This document shows positions 8,468 to 17,443 of a DNA stretch of 64,000 nucleotides, piece after piece (the stretch's first letter is position 1; each line of letters starts with the position of its first letter). A program made the translations under genes and the position numbers. The notes under the pieces are model-generated. The model made no database searches. It had not been told where the DNA came from and saw nothing but the letters and a program-made list of their open reading frames with translations. This DNA comes from Streptomyces liliiviolaceus (GTDB lineage Bacteria > Actinomycetota > Actinomycetes > Streptomycetales > Streptomycetaceae), in NCBI RefSeq assembly GCF_018070025.1, contig NZ_JAGPYQ010000001.1, forward strand, positions 5,456,001 to 5,520,000. The letters run 5' to 3'.

Positions 8468-10056
8468 CCGAGGGCCTCCATCAACTCGGCCATGGCCGAG
8501 GGTCCGCCGTCGATGAGGGCGGCGTCGACGCGCTGGACCGGATGACTGCCGTCCCAATGGGCGGCGGCCGCCCTGATCAGGTCGAAGACGAGCTTCTTGC
8601 TGCCGCCGACGTCGGAGATCTCGATCACCGTGCCGGGGTGGTGTCCGGTCTCCAGGTAGGCGAAGCGTCCGTCGTCGCCGATCCGCCCCTCCTGCCCGAC
8701 GGTGAAGCCGGCGGCGAGCGCACGGTCGTACAGGTCCTGGTAGTTCTCGCTCCAGTACGCGACATGCTGGACGCCCTCGTGCCCGGCGTCCAGGAAGTCG
8801 CGGTACATCGACGGGGCGTCGTCGACGGGGGTGATGAGTTCGAGCTGGATGTCACCGCTGTTGGCGAGCGCGACGTCCATGACCATGTCGGAGGGCTGCC
8901 CCCGGTAGGTGAAGTCCGCGGGCCGTACGTTCCTGAGGTGGAACCAGGGGCCGATCCCGCAGGCGACGAAGTCACGCATGGACGCCTCGATGTCCCGTAC
9001 GACGTAACCGATCTGGGCGATGCCGCCGAACATGTTCGCCGTGGCGGTGGGTGCGGGTGCGGGGCCGGTGTGGGCGTCGGCGAAGGACAGCACGACCTTG
9101 CCCGTGGCGCCGTCGGCGCGGAGCAGGTCGGCTGCGTCCTTCGCGCGGTCGGCGGGGAAGACCGTGTCGAGGCGCGGAGTGATCCTGCCATCCGCGACCG
9201 CGGGCAGCACCTCCTCCTGCAACGCGGCCACGACGTCGCCGAGTTCGGACCGGGTACGGACGCTGAACGTGGTGCCGATCAGCTTCTGGCGCCGGAACGC
9301 GAGGGTGTCCAGGTCGATGCCGGTGCTCGCGCCCGCCAGGCGTCCGATGCTGACGATCGTGCCGCCGACGGCGGTCGCGGACGCGAGCGTCGTGAACAGG
9401 TCTCCGCCGACGTGGTCGAGGGTGAGGTCGGCGCCCTTCCCCCCGGTGGCGGCGAGGACGGCGTCCGCGAGGGACTCGGTGCGGGTGTCGACCGCGATGT
9501 CGGCGCCCGCCTCCAGGAGGACGGCGGTCTTGTCCTTGCTGGTGGTGGTCGCGACGACCGTGCCCGCCCCGAGGGCCTTCGCGAGCTGGATGCCGACCAG
9601 GCCGACCGAGCTGGTGCCGCCGACGACGAGTACCGAGTGCCCGGGCTCGAACCCGGCCTGGGTGACGAGCGCATCATGCTCGGTGATGAGGCCGACGGGC
9701 AGCGTCGCCGCCTCCTCGAAGCCGAGGCCGTCGGGTATGGGGACGAGCATGCGCGGGTGGCACAGGGCGTAGTCGGCGAACGCGCCCGCCGTGATGCCCA
9801 TGACGCGGGTGCCCACGGGGAGTTGGGGTGCGAGCAGACTGCTGGTCTCGACGACGCCCGCGATCTCCATACCCGCGGTGAACGGGCCCTCGCCCTGGGA
9901 GTTGGCGGTGTACGTGCCGTCGAGGGCGTACAGGTCGGCACGGTTCAGTCCGGCGGCCATCACCTGTACGCGGATCGCGCCCAGTTGCTCGGGAAGTTCG
10001 ATCCGCTCGACGGTCCAGTCCTGTCCCCTGCCGCCGATGAGCGCGCGCATGGTCAT
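8464..10056 (-). CDS. Fusion of MDR-type dehydrogenase and VOC (glyoxalase-fold) domain
   Basis: A 530-residue two-domain protein. Residues 1 to about 325 are a quinone-oxidoreductase-like medium-chain dehydrogenase without zinc-ligand cysteines; the NADP-binding loop reads [22 protein letters not shown] Pro/Ala linker ([12 protein letters not shown], about 328-339) leads to a VOC domain starting [20 protein letters not shown] and ending with TVIEISDV. There is no stop, frameshift or change of codon use at the join, so it looks like a true fusion. AGGAGG precedes the ATG at 10056. It is coupled to the MBL gene downstream. A two-step reaction on one substrate is inferred, not shown. Confidence 0.9.
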   Translation of the reverse strand: MTMRALIGGRGQDWTVERIELPEQLGAIRVQVMAAGLNRADLYALDGTYTANSQGEGPFTAGMEIAGVVETSSLLAPQLPVGTRVMGITAGAFADYALCHPRMLVPIPDGLGFEEAATLPVGLITEHDALVTQAGFEPGHSVLVVGGTSSVGLVGIQLAKALGAGTVVATTTSKDKTAVLLEAGADIAVDTRTESLADAVLAATGGKGADLTLDHVGGDLFTTLASATAVGGTIVSIGRLAGASTGIDLDTLAFRRQKLIGTTFSVRTRSELGDVVAALQEEVLPAVADGRITPRLDTVFPADRAKDAADLLRADGATGKVVLSFADAHTGPAPAPTATANMFGGIAQIGYVVRDIEASMRDFVACGIGPWFHLRNVRPADFTYRGQPSDMVMDVALANSGDIQLELITPVDDAPSMYRDFLDAGHEGVQHVAYWSENYQDLYDRALAAGFTVGQEGRIGDDGRFAYLETGHHPGTVIEISDVGGSKKLVFDLIRAAAAHWDGSHPVQRVDAALIDGGPSAMAELMEALG

Positions 10057-10084
10057 GGTCGAACCTCCTGCGTTCGGGAGCGGA

Positions 10085-10645
10085 TCACTTGACGAAGTCG
10101 GGCGGGGTGGTCTCGGTGAGCCGCGGATCCGGTGCGCCGCCCGCCATGGACAGGGCTCCCCTGACGATGCGGACCAGTTTGAGCAGGCCGCTCGGTTTGC
10201 GCTTGTCGACGCCCGCCACCAGCTGCTTCAGGATGGTCAACTGGTCGAAGTAGATCCGCTCGGTGACGAGGTTCTCGTCCTCGTCGAAGACGAAGAACGC
10301 GTTCATGCGCGTACGGTGTTCGCCGCCGGTGGGCGGGATCTTGCCGAGGGGTCCGAGGTGGGTGCCCAGCAGCCAGAACTCGACGATGACGGCGTCGACA
10401 CTGTGCCGGAACGCGATGATCTCGTGCCGCTGATCGGGGAAGGCGACACGTGTGTCGTCGTAGTAGGCGCGCACGTCCGCGTCGCCGTCGTGCACTCTCA
10501 TCTGCGCGACGAGTTCGTAGTGCGGGTGCGGGAACGTGGACAGGGTGGCGTCCCAGTCCTGGGCCACCTCGTCGCGGAAGTGGTCGAGGACGAGTGTCTC
10601 CCGGGCGCGGAGCACGGACTCGTCGGGCAGCACGAAGCGGTTCAT
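10085..10645 (-). CDS. SnoaL/NTF2-like protein
   Basis: A 186-residue protein starting MNRFVLPDESVLRARETLVL. The region DHFRDEVAQDWDATLSTF plus alternating beta strands and a polar cavity (His, Asp, Glu residues in VRAYYDDTRVAF, HEIIAFRHSVD) is the NTF2-like cone fold found in SnoaL polyketide cyclases, ketosteroid isomerase and ester cyclases. The ATG at 10645 begins the fold; the longer upstream frame has no domain content. Second gene of the operon: 11 bp from the upstream MBL-like gene and 28 bp from the dehydrogenase-VOC fusion. Confidence 0.82.
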   Translation of the reverse strand: MNRFVLPDESVLRARETLVLDHFRDEVAQDWDATLSTFPHPHYELVAQMRVHDGDADVRAYYDDTRVAFPDQRHEIIAFRHSVDAVIVEFWLLGTHLGPLGKIPPTGGEHRTRMNAFFVFDEDENLVTERIYFDQLTILKQLVAGVDKRKPSGLLKLVRIVRGALSMAGGAPDPRLTETTPPDFVK

Positions 10646-10656
10646 GGTCGGGCTCA

Positions 10657-11763
10657 CTATCGGGTGTGGGTGAGGGCGTGGTGGCTGAACGTCGGTTTCG
10701 TGCCGGGGTTCGTCCAGGCACCTGTCAGCTCGCTGGACGGGAAGAACTGCAGGAAACGCGGGTCCTTCTGACTCGGATCGGCGAGGGTCTTCTCCAGGAC
10801 GACCGAGTTGTACTGGTCGGCCGTGGTCTCGATGGTGTTGGCGTTGAGGACGGCCTCGTACTCCCACTCGCGGCTCCACCTGGCGAGCCCCGGCAGCTTC
10901 GAGTGCTCCGGTGTCAGGCATTCGGCCGCGATGACGTTCTCGCTGCTGACCCAGATGCCGGTGGAGGTGTTGACGACCAGGCTCTGGTTGCCGAACACAT
11001 GGCCCGGTGTCTTCACCACGGCGACACCGGGGCCGAGGACCACCGAGCCCTCGATCGGGAGGAACGCCTCGGGCGGTACGTCACGGTAGGCGGCGGGCTG
11101 GTACCAGGGCTTCTGCAGCGGATGCAGTTCGGCCATGCCCGCGAGTTCGTCGCGCTGCACGACGACCTTGGCGTTCGGGAAGGCCGCCTCCGGCCGGCCG
11201 CCGAGATCCTCCTGGTGCGCCGTCGTGCCCACCCAGCGCCGGAGATCCTGCGTGTGGAGGTGGTCGAACAACAGGTAGTCGACGTCCTGCGGTGCGATGC
11301 CCAGCGTGGCGAGATGCTCCAGGACCGTGGCGTACCGGGTCAGCATCAGACGGGCGACGGGGGCGGGTGTCCGCCGGCTGAGCCGGTCGAAGTACGGGCT
11401 GTACTGGCCGAGTTCGACGTCACTGGGCTCGAACAGCAGCACCCTGGCCCGGCCGTCGGTCTCGTGCCAGCGGATGACGAGCATGCGGTTGGTGATCGAC
11501 AGGAACGGCGCGACGGCCCGCGAGGCACGGAAGAGGCCGAACCGCGTCGGGTAGGGCAGCGTGACCAGATCGCAGGTGGTGATGGTGTCGGGCGTACCCG
11601 TCGTCGCGAACTCGCGCTTGAACGTGGCCCCTTCGGCGCGGACCGCGGCCAGCCGAGCGCCCGGGCCGCCCGGTATGCGGCTCGGATCGGTGAGCGAGTC
11701 GACCGGGGTGCCGACGCCCGGCAGGTCGACCACGTTCGCCGTGTTCCACGGAAAGGAGTGCAT
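10657..11763 (-). CDS. MBL-fold-like protein with variant metal motif
   Basis: A 368-residue protein. The motif DHLHTQDLRRWVG occupies the place of the metallo-beta-lactamase HxHxDH, with Gln-Asp replacing Asp-His. VVQRDEL and KTPGHVFGNQSLVV fit later strands, and the His of TPGH matches the third metal-ligand region. So the fold is supported but the metal site is non-classical; it may bind one metal or none. The ATG at 11763 is chosen because GGAG lies 6 bases upstream. First gene of the leftward operon; its promoter region holds the twin CCAC-N3-GTGG dyads. Confidence 0.78.
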   Translation of the reverse strand: MHSFPWNTANVVDLPGVGTPVDSLTDPSRIPGGPGARLAAVRAEGATFKREFATTGTPDTITTCDLVTLPYPTRFGLFRASRAVAPFLSITNRMLVIRWHETDGRARVLLFEPSDVELGQYSPYFDRLSRRTPAPVARLMLTRYATVLEHLATLGIAPQDVDYLLFDHLHTQDLRRWVGTTAHQEDLGGRPEAAFPNAKVVVQRDELAGMAELHPLQKPWYQPAAYRDVPPEAFLPIEGSVVLGPGVAVVKTPGHVFGNQSLVVNTSTGIWVSSENVIAAECLTPEHSKLPGLARWSREWEYEAVLNANTIETTADQYNSVVLEKTLADPSQKDPRFLQFFPSSELTGAWTNPGTKPTFSHHALTHTR

Positions 11764-11785
11764 GCCGGTCTCCATCGGTTTAATT

Positions 11786-11830
11786 CCACGTCGTGGGTAT
11801 TACGCATCACGGTTATAGTCCACACCGTGG
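11786..11830. promoter_or_regulatory. Twin CCAC-N3-GTGG operators between operon and TetR gene
   Basis: CCACGTCGTGG (11786-11796) and CCACACCGTGG (11820-11830) are two dyads with centres 34 bp apart, each followed by GT. TATAGT (11814-11819) immediately precedes the second dyad, as a forward -10 element would. The layout suits a dimeric repressor acting on both divergent promoters. Confidence 0.68.
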
Positions 11831-11842
11831 GTTTCCGCAAGG

Positions 11843-12574
11843 ATGAGGCATGATGAAGAGGTGACGAATCGGACGGCGCCCGCCGACAAGCAGCCCGGAA
11901 CCCCGCCCCGGCGCGGCCGACCACGTAAAGGTGCCGGAACGCTGACCAGGGACGCCGTCATCGGGGCCGCGATCTCCGTCATCGACGAGGAGGGCGTCGA
12001 GGGGGTCAGTATGCGAACCGTGGCCCGGCGTCTGGGAGTCGACGCGAAGAGTCTCTACAACTACGTCGACGGCAAGGACCACCTCCTCGACGCCGTCGCC
12101 GAACACATCCTGGTCGGGATGGCGCTCCCGGAGCCGACGGGGTCGCTCGACGCGGATCTGCGCGCCATCGGCAGGACGTTCCGCGCCGCCACCCTCGCGC
12201 ATCCCCGCGCCGGAACCCTCGTCCTGACCCGGCAGCTCTCGTCCTCGGCCGGCCTGCGGCCCGTCGCCAAGGTGCTGTCGGTACTGCGCGCCGCCGGGTG
12301 CGGTCCCGACGAGGCGGTGCACCTGCTCAGGACCCTGCTGGCCTCGGTCATCGGGACACTGCTGCGGGAGGTCGCGGCGGGTCCTACCTTCGGGGTGGTC
12401 GGACCCGAGGCCGCGGCGGCACGGCAGCGCGACCTGGAGGCCTCGGGCCTGCCGGTGCTCGTCGAAGCGGCTCCGCACCTGGCGCGGTTCCGTCACGACG
12501 AGGAGTTCGAGTACGCGCTCGACCTGATCGTCACCGCCGTCACGAGGAAGGTCGGCGACGGCGGCCGGCCATGA
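11843..12574 (+). CDS. TetR-family regulator with tetracycline-repressor-like C-terminal domain
   Basis: A 243-residue regulator. After a basic Pro/Arg-rich leader (RRGRPRKG), the helix-turn-helix spans about residues 35-82 (VSMRTVARRLGVDAKSLYNYV). The C-terminal half resembles the TetR_C_1 ligand domain (HPRAGTLVLTRQL...EAVHLLRTLLASVIG). The ATG at 11843 follows AAGG; a GTG at 11861 is possible but its ribosome site is too close. It is divergent from the 7667-11763 operon, whose promoter holds two matching dyads, so that operon is the probable target. Confidence 0.88.
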   Translation: MRHDEEVTNRTAPADKQPGTPPRRGRPRKGAGTLTRDAVIGAAISVIDEEGVEGVSMRTVARRLGVDAKSLYNYVDGKDHLLDAVAEHILVGMALPEPTGSLDADLRAIGRTFRAATLAHPRAGTLVLTRQLSSSAGLRPVAKVLSVLRAAGCGPDEAVHLLRTLLASVIGTLLREVAAGPTFGVVGPEAAAARQRDLEASGLPVLVEAAPHLARFRHDEEFEYALDLIVTAVTRKVGDGGRP

Positions 12575-12598
12575 CCGTCCCCGCCCTGGCCCCGTACG

Positions 12599-13282
12599 TC
12601 ACGCGTGCGGCTGCGAAGGCGGTTTCACCAGGCCGCTCTGGTAGGCGATGACGACGAGCTGTGCGCGGTCGTGGGCATGGAGTTTGGTCATGGCCCGCTG
12701 GATGTGGCTGCGTACGGTCAGCGGGCTCAGGACGAGTTGATCGGCGATCTCCGCGTTGGACCTGCCGTGCGCGGCCAGGGCCATGACCTCGCGCTCCCGT
12801 TCGGTCAGGGCCTTGAGGATGTCGGGCAGGGAGGGGAGGGCGTCGTTCCGCGGGGCGGCCAGGAAGCGGATGATGAGCGAGCGTGTGGCGCCGGGCGAGA
12901 GCAGTGCCTCCCCTGCCGCCACGGTGCGGATGCCGGACAGCAGGACCTCGGGGCTGACTCCCTTGCCGAGGAAACCGCTGGCACCGGCGCGCAGCGCCTT
13001 GGCGACGTTCTCGTCGTTCTCGAAGGTGGTGAGGACGAGGACGCGGGTCGCCGACAGTTCCGGCCGGGCGCAGATGGCGGCGGTGGCGGACACTCCGTCC
13101 AGATTCGGCATGCGGATGTCCATGAGGAGGACGTCGGGGCGGTGGGTCTCCGCGAGGTCGACGGCCTCCTGTCCGTCGGCGGCCTCCGCCACGACGGTCA
13201 TGTCGGGGACCGATTCGATGAGGATGCGGAAGGTCGCGCGGAGCAGGGCCTGGTCGTCGGCGAGCAGTACACGAATGGTCAT
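12599..13282 (-). CDS. NarL/FixJ-type response regulator
   Basis: A 227-residue response regulator. The receiver domain starts MTIRVLLADDQALLRATF (acidic pocket), with the phospho-acceptor Asp in PDVLLMDIRMP, Thr in LVLTTF and Lys in FLGKG. The C-terminal LuxR-type helix-turn-helix starts LTEREREVMALAAHGRSNAEIA. The longer open frame upstream of 13282 is non-coding shadow. ATG 13282 overlaps the TGA of the sensor kinase gene (ATGA), so translation is coupled. Its likely target is the MMPL exporter upstream on the same strand, by proximity only. Confidence 0.95.
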   Translation of the reverse strand: MTIRVLLADDQALLRATFRILIESVPDMTVVAEAADGQEAVDLAETHRPDVLLMDIRMPNLDGVSATAAICARPELSATRVLVLTTFENDENVAKALRAGASGFLGKGVSPEVLLSGIRTVAAGEALLSPGATRSLIIRFLAAPRNDALPSLPDILKALTEREREVMALAAHGRSNAEIADQLVLSPLTVRSHIQRAMTKLHAHDRAQLVVIAYQSGLVKPPSQPHA

Positions 13283-14478
13283 GGGGAGGGACTTTCTGAC
13301 GTGCCGGCGAGCGGAATGGCACAGCTGACCTCGAAACCGCCCCGCGGGCGCGGCCCGGCGAGGAAGGTGCCCCCCGCCGCCGTGGCGCGCTCGCGCATAC
13401 CGAGCAGGCCGAAACCGTGGCCGCTGCCGGGCGGCGGCGATCCGGGTCGGTCGGGCGCCGCGTCGTTGGTGACGGTCAGGGTCAGCCGGTGCGGGGTGTA
13501 GACGAGCCGGACCCGGGCGGCGTGGGTCGCGGCGTGTTTGGTGACGTTGGTGAGCGCCTCCTGGATGATCCGATAGCAGGTCAGGTCCACGCCGGGGGCC
13601 AGTGGACGGGCCGGGCCCTCGATCGTGACGGTGACCTCCAGACCGGCCGCGGCACACGCTTCGACCAGTTGGGGCAGTTGTCCCAGTCCCGGTGCGGGAG
13701 CCAGGTCGTCGCCGTCGTCGGTGTCCTGGCGCAGCAGGCCCACGGCCGCCTTGAGTTCGTCGAGCGCCGCGGCGGTGGTCCCCGCCAGCTGGTCGAGGAT
13801 CTGGAAGGCCTGCTCGGGGTGGGTGCGGGAGAGATGGGCCGCGGTGCCCGCCTGGGCGCTGGCCAGGGTCAGATGGTGGGCCACCACGTCGTGCAGTTCC
13901 CTGGCGATGCGCATACGTTCCTGGACCACCCGGTGCCGTGCCTCCTCCTCGCGCTCGTGGGCGATGTGCTCGGCACGGGCCACCGCGTAGTCGCGGCGCA
14001 GTCGGATGTAGCCGCCGAAGGCCGCCGACAGCAGGACCCAGGCCGCCGGGTTGACGACGGCGAGAAGCAGTGAGTCGTGGATCGAGGTGAAGAGCAGACC
14101 CGTGACGACCATGCAGGCGGCGCCGGTCAGTGCGCTGCGCCAGCTGATCGTGCGGCGGACGCGGACACTCGTCGCGTACTGCGCGACCAGCAGCGGTCCC
14201 ATCAGCAGGGGTGTCAGCAGGTAGCCGAGCGCTCCTTGGCCCACGGTGCACACGAGGGTGGCGGCGAGGGTCTTCAGGGGATGGCTCCGGCGCCACGGCA
14301 GCACACCGCAGGCCACGGCGGACAGGACGACGCCGGGCCACACGCGCGGCGGCTCGGTCGCGACCGTCCGGGTGAGCACGACGCCGGAGACGGTGAAGAC
14401 GAGGAGCAAGGTCAGCGTCACGGCCTCGACGGCTCCGGGACGGGTCGTGGTCAGGCGCTGCCAGCTTGTGCTCATCAT
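13279..14478 (-). CDS. Sensor histidine kinase, DesK/NarL-partner type
   Basis: A 399-residue membrane kinase. The N-terminal half has several hydrophobic segments (LTLLLVFTVSGVVL, WPGVVLSAVACGVL, TLAATLVCTVGQG, LTGAACMVVTGLLF). The HisKA_3 motif RIARELHDVVAHHL gives the phospho-accepting His. The C-terminal ATPase has YRIIQEALTNVTKH and GHGFGLLGMRERA. There is no separate extracytoplasmic domain, so it likely senses a membrane-borne or membrane-perturbing signal. It is translationally coupled to its regulator and lies 244 bp downstream of the MMPL gene. Confidence 0.94.
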   Translation of the reverse strand: MMSTSWQRLTTTRPGAVEAVTLTLLLVFTVSGVVLTRTVATEPPRVWPGVVLSAVACGVLPWRRSHPLKTLAATLVCTVGQGALGYLLTPLLMGPLLVAQYATSVRVRRTISWRSALTGAACMVVTGLLFTSIHDSLLLAVVNPAAWVLLSAAFGGYIRLRRDYAVARAEHIAHEREEEARHRVVQERMRIARELHDVVAHHLTLASAQAGTAAHLSRTHPEQAFQILDQLAGTTAAALDELKAAVGLLRQDTDDGDDLAPAPGLGQLPQLVEACAAAGLEVTVTIEGPARPLAPGVDLTCYRIIQEALTNVTKHAATHAARVRLVYTPHRLTLTVTNDAAPDRPGSPPPGSGHGFGLLGMRERATAAGGTFLAGPRPRGGFEVSCAIPLAGTSESPSP

Positions 14479-14650
14479 GCTCCGAGTCGGGTCCGAGGAC
14501 AGACATGATCACAGGTCGACGGCCGCGGCGCCGCTTCACACGGCACCGCGGCCTGGGGTGAGTACTCACCTCCTGGACGGACGGCTCACGTCGGACGGGA
14601 AGAGCCGCTCACGTCGGAGACGACCGTCCGCGTGAGACACCTGCCGCGCA

Positions 14651-14735
14651 TCAGACACGAGCCGCGCGTCAGACACGAGCCGCGCGTCAGACACGAGCCG
14701 CGCGTCAGACACGAGCCGCGCGTCAGACACGAGCC
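14651..14735. repeat. 18-bp tandem repeat, about 4.7 units, starting at the MMPL stop codon
   Basis: The unit TCAGACACGAGCCGCGCG is repeated without change at 14651, 14669, 14687 and 14705, with a partial copy at 14723. The TGA of the MMPL gene (14725-14723) is the first three bases of that partial copy, so the array extends the 3' flank from the stop codon and duplicates the stop in every unit. Confidence 0.93.
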
Positions 14736-17014
14736 GGTCGCCTCGGCGCCGGGGACTCGCCGGCCACGGACCCGCCCCCGTCGACGGTCCGCGTTCCGAG
14801 TCCGCTGCCCTCGACGTCGACATGGGGCAGCACCCGGTCCAGCCGGCGCGGTATCCACCAGGCCTTGTCGCCGAGCAGGGCCAGTACCGCCGGGACGAAC
14901 GCCATCCGCACGACGAACGCGTCGAACAGGACGGCCACCGCGAGACCGAAACCGATGGTCTTGATCATCGACTCCTCCGCGCCGACGAATCCGGAGAACA
15001 CCGCGATCATGATGGCCGCCGCCGCGGCGACCACCCGGGCGCTGTGCCGGAACCCGGTGACCACCGCCTGGGGCGCCCGGTCCCCATGGACGTACGCCTC
15101 CCGCATACGGGCCACGAGGAACACCTCGTAGTCCATCGCCAGGCCGAAGACGATGCCCACCAGGAAGATCGGCATCAGGCTCATGATCGGGCCGGGCTGC
15201 TCCACGCCCAGCAGGTCCGCGCCCCAGCCCCACTGGAAGACCGCGACGACCGCGCCGAGGGAGGCGAGCACCGACAGCAGGAACCCGAAGGCCGCCTTGA
15301 CCGGCACGAGCAGGGAACGGAAGACCACCAGGAGCAGCAGGAGGGCCAGGCCGACGATGACGGCGAGGTAGGGCAGCAGCGCGTCCTGGAGGGCCTGCGC
15401 CACGTCGATGTTCATCGCGGTGCTGCCGGTGACCTCGAAGGTCGCCCCCGTCGCGCTCTCCAGACCCGCGCGCTCGGCACGGATGCTCTGGACGAGGTCC
15501 TTCGTCTTTTCGTCGTTGGGTCCCGTGGACGGCACCGCCGAGAAGAGCGCGGCGTCACCCGCCTCGTTGAACCGCGGCGAGGAGACGGACACGACGCCGT
15601 CCGTGCTGCCGATCCTCTCGGCGATCTCCTTCACGGCCTGCCGGGCGTCGGCCGGGTCCTTGACATCGGCGACGTCCGCCACGACGGTCAGGGGCCCGTT
15701 GAATCCCGCGCCGAAGCCCTCGGCGAGTGCGTCGTAGGCGCGCCGTTCCGTCGACGCGGTCGACTTGGACTCGGCTCCCGGCATGCCCATCTCCAGCTCG
15801 GTGGCGGGCAGCGCCAGGACGCCCAACCCCGCGACACACAGCACGAGTACGGTCACCGGGCGGCGCAGCACGAACCGCGCCCACCGGGACCCGCCGTTCT
15901 CCGTCGCGCCCGCGGCACGGCCTCCTACCGCACGCCCGTCCGCCGCACGCCCGTCGGTGGCGCGGCCACGCTTGCGGTTGCGGCTCCCCTTGCGGCTGCG
16001 GCGGGAGAGCACCGCGTCGGGCCACATGCCGAGCAGGGCCGGCACCAGCGTGAGGGCGATCAGTACGGCGACGACCACGGCGCCCGCGGCGCACAGGCCC
16101 ATCTTGGTCAGCATGGGTACGCCGATCACCGAGAGACCGGCCAGCGCGATCACGACGGTCAGCCCGGCGAAGACGACCGCCGAGCCCGCCGTCCCGACGG
16201 CGATGCCGACGGCCTCGTACGGGTCGCGGCCGGCCGCGCGTTCCTCCCGATAGCGGGAGACCACGAAGAGGGCGTAGTCGATGCCGACCGCGAGCCCGAG
16301 CATCGAGGCGAGCGTCCCCGAGGTCATGGAGAGTCCCAGGGCGCTGCCCAGCGCCATGATGGCGGCCATGCTGACACCGACTCCGACGACGGCCGTCAGC
16401 AGAGGCAGACCGGCCGCGGCGAGCGACCCGAACGTGATCAGCAGCACGACGGCCGCCAACGCGATCCCGATCACCTCGGAGGAGCCCCCGGCCGCGGGCT
16501 GGACGGTGAGCGCGCTGCCTCCGGCCTCGACCGTGAGACCGGAGGCCCTGGCCTCGTCGATGGCCCGTTCCAGCGCGGCCCTGTCGTCGTCCGTGAGCTC
16601 GGAGTCCGAGACCTGGAAGTTCACCGTCGCGTAGGCGGTGGAGCCGTCCTTGCTCACCGCGCCCGCCGTGAAGGGGTCCACGGCGCCGGAGACCCGGGGT
16701 TCGTCCACGGCCCGCTCCACCAGCGTGGTGATGGCCTCGCGCTCGTCGGCCGCGGTCACCTTGCCGCCGTCCGGTGCGATGAACACGATCTGCGCGGTGG
16801 CCCCGTCGGCCGACGAGCCGGGGAAGCGCTCACCGATCAGGTCGAACGCCTTCTGGGCCTCGATGCCGGGCATGAAGGAGGTGGTGTCGTCGGAGGCAGC
16901 GGGGGCCATGACGGCACCGGCCCCGGCGCCGCCGACGATCGCCACCCACAGCAGGGTCACCAGCCAGCGCCGCCGGAAGGCGGTCCGGCCCAGCCGATAG
17001 AGCAAAGTAGCCAC
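14723..17014 (-). CDS. MMPL-family RND transporter
   Basis: A 763-residue membrane exporter. One N-terminal helix (WLVTLLWVAIVGGAGAGAV) is followed by an extracytoplasmic domain, then a block of helices containing GIDYALFVVSRYREE. A second helix and a second extracytoplasmic domain follow, and a final block contains AMDYEVFLVARMREAYVHG. The paired GxDY/MDY segments are the proton-relay signatures of MMPL/SecDF-like RND pumps that move lipids or hydrophobic drugs. An Arg/Gly/Ala-rich linker (about 340-375) sits after the first membrane block. Start is GTG 17014 with GGAG 11 bases upstream. Expression may depend on the adjacent two-component pair. Confidence 0.93.
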   Translation of the reverse strand: MATLLYRLGRTAFRRRWLVTLLWVAIVGGAGAGAVMAPAASDDTTSFMPGIEAQKAFDLIGERFPGSSADGATAQIVFIAPDGGKVTAADEREAITTLVERAVDEPRVSGAVDPFTAGAVSKDGSTAYATVNFQVSDSELTDDDRAALERAIDEARASGLTVEAGGSALTVQPAAGGSSEVIGIALAAVVLLITFGSLAAAGLPLLTAVVGVGVSMAAIMALGSALGLSMTSGTLASMLGLAVGIDYALFVVSRYREERAAGRDPYEAVGIAVGTAGSAVVFAGLTVVIALAGLSVIGVPMLTKMGLCAAGAVVVAVLIALTLVPALLGMWPDAVLSRRSRKGSRNRKRGRATDGRAADGRAVGGRAAGATENGGSRWARFVLRRPVTVLVLCVAGLGVLALPATELEMGMPGAESKSTASTERRAYDALAEGFGAGFNGPLTVVADVADVKDPADARQAVKEIAERIGSTDGVVSVSSPRFNEAGDAALFSAVPSTGPNDEKTKDLVQSIRAERAGLESATGATFEVTGSTAMNIDVAQALQDALLPYLAVIVGLALLLLLVVFRSLLVPVKAAFGFLLSVLASLGAVVAVFQWGWGADLLGVEQPGPIMSLMPIFLVGIVFGLAMDYEVFLVARMREAYVHGDRAPQAVVTGFRHSARVVAAAAAIMIAVFSGFVGAEESMIKTIGFGLAVAVLFDAFVVRMAFVPAVLALLGDKAWWIPRRLDRVLPHVDVEGSGLGTRTVDGGGSVAGESPAPRRPARV

Positions 17015-17443
17015 GAGTAAGGGGTCTCCAGGTCTGGTTCGAGTAGGTGACCAGCCTGGCGTGACGGGGTGCGGCAGGGCATCGTGCGACTACGGGCAAT
17101 GCCCTCTGATGACCAGGCACGAGCGGTCGCGTCCGTCTCCTACTCCAGGAGGAGACGGGACCTACTGCACGAGCACGACCGCGCCCCGCACCCGAAGCCC
17201 GGAGGGCGCTTTGCACACATGTGCCGCGGAAAGCGTTTTCCCTCCACCGTGGCTACACGATTCACCCTTCTCAGGTGCCCTTCCGGGGAACTACTGCCGC
17301 ACGCGCGGCGTCAAACGTATCGGGCTGACCACCCCGGCACTTTGCTTGACGTTTCACCGAGACCTGAGTACGCCGCGCATTCACCCTCCCGCACCGTGCG
17401 CCGAATGCCCGTTGAGCCGCTGACCATTTGGGGACCATTCGCA
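17015..17443. other. Divergent regulatory region between MMPL and FHA genes
   Basis: No gene is supported. Two dyads are visible: perfect 9-bp arms CCGTCTCCT (17133-17141) and AGGAGACGG (17150-17158) with an 8-base loop, and GGAAAGCGTTTTCC (17228-17241), a near-palindrome. The first could be an operator or leader hairpin for the exporter, the second an operator for either gene. Assignments are by position only. Confidence 0.45.

Noticed and set aside
12599..14569. 656-codon minus-strand frame that includes the response regulator
   Set aside because: Only the last 227 codons (from 13282) are real; the rest is a shadow of the sensor kinase gene.
14651..14735. CRISPR-like look of the 18-bp array
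   Set aside because: Units are contiguous with no spacers, and no cas genes are present.
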